From NCBI RefSeq assembly GCF_035083965.1, contig NC_089738.1, forward strand, positions 12,302,734 to 12,366,733: DNA of 64,000 nucleotides. The letters are read 5' to 3'. Positions 1-9,500 of the stretch are shown here, piece after piece. The position numbers and the translations under genes were made by a program. Source of the DNA: Branchiostoma lanceolatum. Its lineage: Eukaryota; Chordata; Leptocardii; Amphioxiformes; Branchiostomatidae. The notes under the pieces are model-generated. The model made no database searches. It was not told the origin of the DNA and worked only from the letters and a program-made list of their open reading frames with translations. Every line of letters begins with the position of its first letter. Within the stretch, counting starts at the first letter, position 1.

Positions 1-793
1 GTTAGATTTCCCGGTTTACGCCATGCGCGGTGTCTTGCTCCGGTTGAAAGTTGCGACCCGGACGCTCCGATCCCTTGTTGTTTTCGGTGTGGATGGGTCT
101 TCGTGAGTTCAGAAAATCCTAACGCTGCCAACACGCCATAAAGTGGCCAAGGGCGCTATACGCACTAGCGAGCGACTCGGACGCAGGGATCAACTCGGGG
201 AGCTTTATTACACACGTCAGGCGGATTCCCAAGATGGCGAAGGAATAAAGGAACACCGTGAACACGTGATCCTAACATGACGTCATCTGTCATCATTAAC
301 ATAAACCTAACATAACTATATGGCGTAAATACACAGGACTGGAAACAAAATACATATTGGTCCATGAATATCTGTAAATAATAAGAAAAGGGATCGCGTT
401 TCCATCGTAAATCATACAATATCGTATCTACACACTGACTGTAGAGTGTTTTAGGAACAGTTGCTGAAATTTAACGACTACAGGCTTTACACTTTGTGCT
501 ATAAAAATGAGAAAACTTCAACATTCTTACCGATACGTTCGACCAGATAGAGTATAATGTGCTTTTCATACACTACAAGCGTCGGTTAATTTGCTGGAAC
601 TTACTGAGTGTATCTAACCTAGCCATGGGTACCATTGGTAGTATCACTCTCAATCCCTATTTCTCAGCAATAATGATATCCAGCCTAGATTCTCAAATCT
701 CAACCTCAAAAGCAGTATCCCCTAGTTTTACAAGTACAAGTTCAAGCACGAGTCTAAATATATTCTATTTGAAAACCTCAAGATGTTCCATAC
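1..793. other. Left edge: intron or 3' region of the Patched-domain gene
   Basis: This stretch follows the fifth exon (donor at 793) of the minus-strand Patched-domain gene. No further exon could be recognised. The rest of the gene must lie to the left or in exons too short for me to find. Confidence 0.4.
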
Positions 794-1870
794 CTGGTGA
801 GGTTGACCGTGTTGACCATGTCTTTGACGTCCTGATCAGTTAAGTTACTGATGACAGTCTCGTTAAAGCTCCACAACTCCAGAAGACTTGTTGAGAAGCA
901 AACTCCATTCAGTCTGAAAGTAAAGAGTGTGCGATATACTAAACTTAAAGACTAAATAAACACGTAAATCATAATAAAGAAGAACAGTTTCGTGAATATC
1001 AGAGTTAAGTTTCCTTCAAGAGAGCTTAACTTGGATTCTTCCTCTGAAACGTTTTGCATCCTACTATGCCAGGCCCGCCGCTTGTATGTATCAAGCAACG
1101 ATCGTGGCGTATCGGCCTATGATCCGTCGTTCTCGCTGCGCTAGCTCTGGTCAGCCGTAATCAGCCAACCACGTCGTCGCCTACAGCCAAGGTAAATCCC
1201 CCCCCCCCCCAACAGCAGGAGAGGGAGTATTGGATTGGTTTAGGGCCGGCCAGCGCTAGCGTGGCAAAAAGGACGGATCGTAGCCCGGTACGCCAGGGTA
1301 GTTGCTTGGTATTGCACAAGCGACTGGCCTGGCATGAGAGCTAGGTAACTGAGCTTTTGTAATGCTATAGCTACTGCCTCTGAATAAATGAGAATATTAA
1401 TCAAAGTCGAAGACATACATGTAGCTACCTCTCTTGAGTAAATAAAAGATGTACTCACTTGTAACAAATGTTCTCCCAGGACGGAACTGTTGCAACATTT
1501 ATTTCCTTGACCTTCTTGTCAATTTCATACATCTGAAAGAACCGAGGTCAGACAACGCCATTTTCAATGTTAGCTCCCAATTCATTTCCAATGCCTTTTT
1601 TGTTCATTAGCACGCATTACTGTCAAAACCAATCAAACAAACAATAACATAACATAACATAACAAAGCGTTGGTTACATCTTTTGTCTCTGCATCATTGA
1701 CACGACAGGTCATGCAATCAAACTAGCTCATATGTGTACAATACATTTTAGTATACTACTATACTTTTTCAGATCATTCATAGGTTATGTTATGATATAT
1801 ATATCATATATATATATATAGAGAGAGAGAGAGAGGGATTAAGAGAGAGATAAAGAGAGAGAGAGGGAGG

Positions 1871-1933
<63 letters not shown>

Positions 1934-4896
1934 AGAAAACTGGAGTCCGTGCTACTTTTATCATATGATTTTATTCATCTATTTCGCACACATACCCCTC
2001 TGATGCTGTCTGCTGTTAACACGTTATCGTCCATAACCAGGATGTACTGGTACCGGCCCGAGAGGCTGGGGAAGTTCATAGCGACGAAGGCCGCCTTATC
2101 CAATATGGTGGAACCTGGAATGCGAAATAATACATGGTAAATCAAGATCTTGTATACCTTGTAGTGCCTAGTGGTACATGTGTCAGTGAGTTTCCTTGCT
2201 GTTTTTGTAGCAGGTACATTTTTGCAGGGGGTGTGTTGCTAGCCCTTCTCCTTTACGTTCATAAACCTTCATTTTAGTCCCTTCCGAAAGATGGGTGCAG
2301 CCCCAACCGAGATGTCTTGGCACAAGATTGAGCCAGGGTCTCCCAGTTAGCTACTAATTAAAACGAGGAGCTCAACTGTGAGGCTGCTACCAGTTGAGCT
2401 AATCAAGATACTCAACAACCCTAACCACAAGATCCACTAAAACCCTATTCATGCTGAGCCCGACAATTGTAGATTTGCACATGCTTGTTCTGTATGTTGG
2501 CCCTGACAATTATAGGGTTGATGGTATATCAAGAATGCGTATTGTTGTTAAGCGAAGTATCTAAAATGAGCAATATCAAACTGATAGCCTTTGCTTCATA
2601 GGTGTCTGGGCACTTCGGCAGTGGGGGTATATTTTTGCTCTGGAAATTCAGCAGGACAAGGGTTAACACCTTGGTGTTAAATTCATAAGATCTCAGAATG
2701 GTACTGACCGTCAGGGACCCAGAGGTTGTTGTATGCCGTCTCCTGGTAGAACTTGATGAACCCGGCACAGAAGCCGCCCGTCATCAGCAGGGGCAGCAGG
2801 ATGGCGAGCCAGTGGAACCGGCCCACAAACCTACCGACTCTGCGGAGTGAAGTTATCAACAAAGTAAAACATTTGTGAATGGTGACAATGAGTTGGTCAC
2901 TAGTTAGAAAGCGTGCTGTTTGCATTGTATAATCAGTAAACTATCTTATGACAAAACATAGCCAGCTAGCTCAGAACTTGAAATTGGTCGATAACGTAGC
3001 ACAACAATATCTCGTCCACTTTTTGTATTATTTCAAAAATTGATATTCGCTCTCGTGAGGATTTGATTTGCAGACTACTGTGGCTACTTATGCGGAAATT
3101 GTACGCATCTATGTCTTTGAAGTGGAGAGCACTAGAAGGAGAAAGACAATAGCCAAGTGAACAGCAATACTGGCCACGGTCAGCGCTACGTTACATTTTT
3201 CTGGCAAAGACAAACTGTGTAGGTACTTAGTTTGAGCCACTGCACAACAGAGTGGACCCCTAATCTTATCCATAAGAGTTATGGACTCTTAAACATGCTT
3301 GAAGTATGCCTCTTTTCAAACGCACGTCCCTTTCGAAAGTCTCCTTTGACAGCGAAAGAAAAACTTTAGGCAAACTCATGTCTCGGTGACTGACTTCTCC
3401 TTTGTTTCAAGGTCATCTGATAGCCGCATGTTTTAAGTGTATATTCTAGTAGGCTGCGACCAGACTGGCTTAGGTAAGCGCCCCAATGTTAAGCAGTGGT
3501 CATACCACATAGTTTGACTACCCTGATTAAACATAACATAAAACGATAAATGAATAATACAATGAATCAATAGATACAATTGTATCTGTGTTTGAATGTA
3601 TGGTAGGATCGTAGCGTGGCGAAAGGGAATGCACGAAGAGAATGTACATTTTACGAATAAAGTATTTGTCAAATACAGGACAAAAACGACCCATCAATTT
3701 TCTGTATCACTTGGTTTTTAAGAATTACCAAACAGGAATACAGCTCAACCCCATGAACAAATGAATATAGAGTATACATCACTCAATAAAATCATTCAGG
3801 CGCATTATCCAACTAATTGGTTGGTTTTAACAATATTAACACGTTATCCCTTGGAATGCAACAAAATAGTGCTTGCAAACAATACCTTCCAATGAGTTTA
3901 TCATAATTATAATTAATAATACATCTCTAAAGATGATATAACGTTATACTACGTAACCCAGTTTGCATGCAACCTTTTGTATTGTTAGTCATATCGGCTT
4001 ATAGTTATCGACTGAACAAATTCAATATGTTTTGTATGATGTGGTCTGATTTTATCACCAATAACAATGTTTGACGTTTTTAGTATAGCGACAAACGATG
4101 ATCGATATGGCCATTCACAAGGATGATTCGTTTTGTATACAAAATTCAACCGAACATACAATATGGCAACCACAAAGCTACTAGAACTCATAACAGTGCA
4201 CGAAGAGACGGCAAGGAAGGCGAATTTATTCCTTGTTAAAGCCATGATACTCAAACAGATCGAGGGTTCTCTAAAATCTTTCTAAAGCTGTCATAGGACA
4301 GACGTAGTTGTGACTCAATTGGGCACAGCAAGAATATACCATGACCATACCGACTATTCAACTACGAAGGTAAACAAAGATGGTGGAAACCAATACCCAG
4401 TACATTCCAGTTCCTCTTAAAACATACAACACAAGGAAAACTTCCCCCTTTTCCCCAAAAAATGGTCTACCAGACTTGAACACTCATACACATGTGTTGA
4501 ACAAGAAAATTGAACCTAAACGCCTTACGCTTAACGTACGTATCTTTCTGGTGAATAGAGAGAGGTTGAAACAGTCTTCTTTGCCCCCCTCCCCTAACAG
4601 TACAAAAAGTGGGGAATGTGATCTCACCTTGTGAAGAGTTCCTCCAAACCGTGCACCATAATGTAGCTGACGGATTGTAGACAGGCTTGGAAACACATAC
4701 AGCTGCATTCGCAGGTGCCCGAAGGACAACATCGCAAACAACACCTGCTACAGCAATGCCTCTGTTCGGAGTTTTCGTCTTTGTCTGGAACTGAGTCTAT
4801 CAACACCACCCCGCCATTCTGTTGGTCTACTTTCTCCGAGACAGTCGGTAGATGTCCGTTTGTGTCAGACGACTTCTTCTCGGTGTTTTCCGCCAT
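794..4896 (-). CDS. PTCHD3-like: Patched-domain (PTCHD3-like) protein, 5' part
   Basis: Five exons join in frame on the minus strand: 4896-4628, 2839-2709, 2114-1996, 1532-1459 and 913-794. The gene continues beyond the left edge, so only about 171 residues are visible. The N-terminus is cytoplasmic and has 11 cysteines between residues 48 and 72. It is followed by LEELFTRVGRFVGRFHWL, a first membrane segment (LAILLPLLMTGGFCAGF) and the family motif LWVPDGS. The first extracellular loop contains FPSLSGRYQYILV and NGVCFSTSLLELWSFNET. This order is typical of Patched-domain proteins (PTCHD3 and nematode PTR relatives), RND-type multipass membrane proteins with a sterol-sensing domain. That domain would lie outside the window. 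The cargo is unknown; sterol or lipid transport is inferred from the family. The start is the first ATG of the long first exon, which opens into a CpG-rich 5' region. It is transcribed divergently from the GH31 gene at 6593. Confidence 0.85.
1060..1345. repeat. Dispersed inverted-repeat element
   Basis: The two ends are related in opposite orientation (...CAGGCC...ATCAAGCAACGATCG... and ...GCCAGGGTAGTTGCTTG...). Relatives occur at 38875-38970, 39335-39480, 51105-51400 and 51645-51700. The form suggests a non-autonomous DNA transposon. It lies in the intron between exons 4 and 5 of the Patched-domain gene. Confidence 0.5.
1797..1936. repeat. GA microsatellite with AT-rich leader
   Basis: A short TA-rich tract leads into about 115 nt of GAGAGA with a few interruptions and a terminal G run. 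It lies about 60 nt from the donor side of the third Patched-domain exon. Confidence 0.85.
2300..2405 (-). repeat. tRNA-derived SINE head fragment
   Basis: On the minus strand the sequence reads TTAGCTCAACTGGTAG, a good RNA polymerase III A box within a tRNA D-arm, followed by a degenerate B-box region. It does not fold as a complete tRNA, so it is read as an old SINE head inside an intron. Confidence 0.4.
3951..4018. repeat. Copy 1 of a ~65-bp duplicated segment
   Basis: Begins CGTAACCCAGTTTGCATGCA and is about 90% identical to 5479-5541 in the same orientation. One copy is in intron 1 of the Patched-domain gene and the other is upstream of its first exon. It contains the palindrome TTTGCATGCAAA-like core. 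Confidence 0.7.
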
Positions 4897-5478
4897 GGTT
4901 CCCTTCTACACTGTTCGGCTTGTCGCAGAAAGTGCCTAGCCACATACGTCGTATGTACGACACGGTTACGACAGCAAATAGGCACACTCGTAGGAAAGTC
5001 GCGGATGCGCCATACACATTTCAGCCGTTTTGTGACGGGACAGGTTGTCTTAGTTCGTTGTCGATGCGGTTGGTTCTGTCACAGATTCACTGAAAAATAC
5101 GTCGTATGTGACTACGGCTTAAACATTTCTTCCTCCACCGCTACCGCTGCTATGCCTCACTTTCTACGCACCAGATATCAGTGCCCGGTAAGCATTGTTG
5201 TCTGTCTAGGAGGTAGTAAGATCGCGTTTCCTGTAAGCTTTATACCCGGCACCTACAATGACAACACACCTTGCAAACCGTACTGACCTGTATAAGGGTC
5301 AACGTACTCTCCATAATAAGCCATGCGTATCGGTTAAGCTTTTGACAACAAAAGAAAGGGAGTTAGCCCCCGGCTACATAACACCTATAGGATGATGTCA
5401 CAACAGATGTTAGCGACATTCTCTCTGTGTCACTGTAATTTATACTAATTCTACGCTTAGCTTATTGGCAAAAGAAAA

Positions 5479-5541
5479 CGTAACCCAGTTTGCATGCAAC
5501 CTTTTGTATTGTTAATCATATGAGTTGATAGTTATCGACTG
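5479..5541. repeat. Copy 2 of a ~65-bp duplicated segment
   Basis: Direct repeat of 3951-4018, placed upstream of the first Patched-domain exon. Together the two copies bracket exon 1 at a spacing of about 1.5 kb. Confidence 0.7.
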
Positions 5542-6034
5542 ACAATAACGAAAAGTTAACGAAGGTTATGCTCAAATGTCGCACATGTTTGTAGTCATTC
5601 ACAAATATGAGTGGATCCTACGGGCTTTAATGCTTACTGCATTGAAGGAGAATTTGCTTTAATTGGGAGGCACAATCTGCTTTGTCAAACGCTATCCGCT
5701 TGCTTGAATAAAGATATAACTATCTTAACTATCTTGTAAGGAGGTAGGGCCAAGAAGAAAAAGGGATGGTATGTAGGGATTATCTCTTTTTTTTAAACGC
5801 TACTATTCGAGAAGAGCCTGGCATGCTAGAGAATTCCGCCAGGGGAATGATTTACCTTCTCTTCAAAGTTCAATGCAGCATACGATCTTAAAGGTCAAAT
5901 TAGAAAGACCGGTGTAGGCATTGTAAGAATTTGTTCGTATTGACACTATTCTTTGTTGCCTCATGGCGTAACACACCAGGTCTGTACTGAAGATCTAGAG
6001 TACAAACGACAAAGCAGGACAGATTTACTTGATC

Positions 6035-6310
6035 CTCTCACACCGGGACGGACCCCAACTCTTTTCGATAAGCGTGGTGAGTGTTTTAACAAGCTCAGTG
6101 AGTGTCTCTCCTAAATTAAAACTGGACCTCAATATATAAGGTCATAACCGAAGTATGTCCCTAACCGAACCTAGGTATTCATTACTGAGTCGAGGGGAAA
6201 ATGTGTGTAAAGTGCATCTGCTTTCTCAAGGGCACAACTTTGGGACCAGGATTCGAACTCAGTACCTCCAGGTTCTGGGTCAACAACACAAACCACAAGG
6301 TCATCGTAAG
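6035..6310 (-). repeat. tRNA-derived SINE
   Basis: On the minus strand a B-box-like GAGTTCGAATCC is followed by body sequence shared with copies at 10960-11215, 41590-41775 and 44270-44555 (GCCCTTG..AAAG, TTACAC, CCTCGACTCA, GGACATAC). Its tRNA head ends close to 6310. It lies just upstream of the GH31 start. Confidence 0.65.
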
Positions 6311-6592
6311 TGGAAGTGTCATTTACGATAGTGGATGCTACCTGAAACGTCTGACCGTTGGCAATTCAATCAAGTTGCTTGAGTAACTTATCTGGCGTGA
6401 ATTGACATTTTGTACGAGATTTTGGACAGACAATCTTTAAAAACTTGTACAACCGGTACAAGAGGCGTGATTGGTTTAATACTTGACCCAATATTTGCAT
6501 TGCTAGCCGCAAGCTGCCATTGTGTTTTTTTTCTCGGCATACATTACTCCAGAGTTCACATCGCGTGGCATTCTGAGGGGAGTCCATTCAAC

Positions 6593-9500
6593 ATGGCCGC
6601 GAGGTTAACGTGTCCTAAATTCTTCCTGCATGTCCTGTTATGGACGATCCTGTTCACGACATGTCGTGCGTTTACCGTGAGACAGACAGGCGACGGAGTG
6701 GACGTCCTTCTCGACGGAACGTTGCTTCTACGCCACGAGAGAGCCAACCCCGCCATCTTGGTCGGGACTGGCACCACGATTTTCCGCGAGCTCCACGGAA
6801 ACTTCAACATCTCCGACACCGTGGACTCAAAAATTGCGCTGCCAGACGTTGACGTCACGCAACCCTCTTCTTCGGAGTACAGGCTTGTCTTCTCCTCTGG
6901 AGGAAACTATCAGGTAAACGGTTTTAAAGATCACAAAGTAACTAGTACATGATTTGTGGAGACATACTTATAAGTAATTTATTGCTACGCAAATGTTGTC
7001 AACTCTTGAACAATGGTCACAGGGGTCAAAAAGTCACTTAGCGCATTATGGCTTTTACAGTATTCTGGTTCACACGATAAGAAAACAATTTTCTTTCTCT
7101 TTTAATCCTTGTAGTCGTGTGAAATATCTATGATCAAGGGGTGACAGCAAATACAATGTAGGCAGTGGGTGGTTGATACTCTATTTGACCTGTCAGGTAC
7201 GAATAAGGTCACAGACGAGTTCAAAATAAGGCTGGAGTGGTTCGCGTCTGTATCTATATTTAGAGAGACAAAGATAGAAAAAAACACACATAGCAGGTTG
7301 AAACGTACAATATACCATACAAACATGATTGTGTAAAACTGGACCCTATATCTGCTTGGAGATCAGGCTTTCCGCTAATGTTGTGAAGAAGGTGGACAAA
7401 AAATGCTTTCCTTACAAATGTGATATGAAAAACATCTTGTGTTCAAGAACATAAAAAACAGGATTTTCAAAGTAGTTTATAACTTTGATGGAAATATAAA
7501 GGCATTTAATATATGAATTTAGAATTACAGGGAAAGCGAAAAACCGTGAAACATATATATAGAAACGCCTTTTCCCACATTTCTTTGTTATCCATAGCGT
7601 GTCACTTTGGAAATAATTTTTAGTTGCAACAAATGTATTTCTCTACAGACTGAGATGAAACTGATGACTGGGAACGAGGGGCACGATCACGTGATGAACA
7701 TCTCGATCCCAGTTGATTTGGACAGGACGTGGCTGAGACTATACGCTGATGACGGTGAACATGTCTATGGCGGTAAGAGCCAATAGAAAGGGTCGACGTA
7801 GCTCTTCTCTTAACTTTTACAGGTGAAAACCCACTCATCAAAACGTGGGGCTATTCATTAGCCACTGGCTGCAGGAGGGGTCTTCTTTGCAGGCAGACTG
7901 CCTCCAAAGAAGACCCCCCCCAGTGATGTACGTAGAACATCAGATAGATCAATGGACTATACATTTTTATTTTACTTTTTTGTCTAGGTTATCGTGTCTC
8001 AGACTGTGTGTTGCCTTAATTAGCATTCGGGCACGAGTTTGCAAATAAATATTAAAAATTATTAGCAATTTGGTCATCCCTGTCGCTAAAGAGATACTCA
8101 CAGCTTAATAGAAACAAATTAATTGAAAATTAATTTCTTTTGCAATGACAATTTTCCGTAGGTGGCGAGCAGTTCACCTACTTCGACCTGCGCGGACGGA
8201 GTTTCCCGATCTGGACCCGGGAGCAGGGCGTCGGTCGGCAGCCGGGCACGTTCGTCACCGACGAGGCCAACAGACGCGACGGCGGCGGGGGAGACTACCA
8301 CACCACGTACTGGCCTCAACCAACCATTGTGTCTTCGCGGAGGTACTTCTGCCATTTTACTACGACAGATTACATGGTCATGGACTTCACCGAAACCAAC
8401 GCCCACGTTATACAAATATGGGGCTCGCCGGGTGTAATCCACTTCGGCTCCGCCGCCACCTTTCGGGAAATCTCGGAACAGATCGGAGAACTGCTCGGGA
8501 GGCAGCCGGAACTTCCCGACTGGGTGCACGACGGCGCGATTCTCGGCGTACAGGGAGGGACAAGCGAGGTTTTGAAGTACTTAGAACAAGCTGAGGGTCA
8601 AGGGGTCAAGGTCAACGGTCTTTGGATCCAGGACTGGGCGGGGAGGATCAGAACGTCGTTCGGAAGACGACTGTTCTGGAACTGGGCTTGGGACGAGGAT
8701 CAGTACCCGGGACTTCGAGAAGAAATCGTCAGACAGAAAGCACGAGGGGTCAGATTCCTCGGGTACATCAACCCTCACCTCAACAAACTCGGGGATCTCT
8801 ACACAATCGCGGATTCACGCGGATACTTCGTGAAGAACTCCACGGGACAGACGTACATTCAAGACTTCGGCGAGTTCTTCTGCGGGACCATCGACCTGAC
8901 CAACCCTGACGCTTTCCAGTGGTACAAGAACGAAGTCATCGTCAAGAACATGATCGACTTGGGACTGACCGGGTGGATGGCGGACTTTGGAGAGTACCTA
9001 CCGCCTGACATGGTGTTCCACAACGGCGTGCCTGGGAGAGAGATGCACAACCATTACCCGGCACTCTGGGCCAAGTGCAACAGGGATGCAGTAGAAGAGT
9101 CTGGCAAGCTTGGAGAAATAGGTATATTGTCTTTTTCTGCTAAGTCCATAGAAATTTGAAAAACTTTGTAAACTCTCTATGTTCGTTTTTTATTCGAATA
9201 TTCGTTTTAGGCGACTTGAAAACTAAAACAAATCCCTCGCAAAGTAGACTTTTCAAAAAGAGTTAGATGTATTCATAAGGCAATCAAAACAAAAAGTTTG
9301 AAACAAAATTGAATCACTTTCCGATAATACGTAGACTTTAAAACAACAGAATGTATTTACTAGATACTATTGCATCATTGCTGTGCGACTTTCAGTGTTC
9401 TGGATGCGGGCTGGCTTCTCTGGCAGTCAGAACTATTCCGTGATGTCCTGGGCCGGAGACCAGTTCGTTGACTACAGCCTCGGCGACGGGCTGGCCTCGG

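Larger units (their letters stand above)
4897..6592. promoter_or_regulatory. Divergent intergenic region between the Patched-domain and GH31 genes
   Basis: These 1.7 kb separate two start codons in head-to-head orientation and must hold both promoters unless further 5' exons exist. The part next to the Patched-domain gene (4897-5340) is richer in CpG and contains ATACGTCGTATGT twice (about 4953 and 5098). The rest holds a duplicated segment (5479-5541), a dispersed repeat with GTAACACACCAG (5955-6000) and a SINE (6035-6310). I see no clear TATA box. Confidence 0.4.

Noticed and set aside
4852..5286. Plus-strand open frame of 144 codons
   Set aside because: It overlaps the 5' end of the minus-strand Patched-domain exon in antisense, has no recognisable domain and lies in CpG-rich promoter-like DNA.
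8162..9121. Bacterial contamination or a very recent transfer as the source of the GH31 gene
   Set aside because: The coding region is split by eight spliceosomal introns with host repeats inside them and has added signal and membrane exons, so it is a settled nuclear gene.
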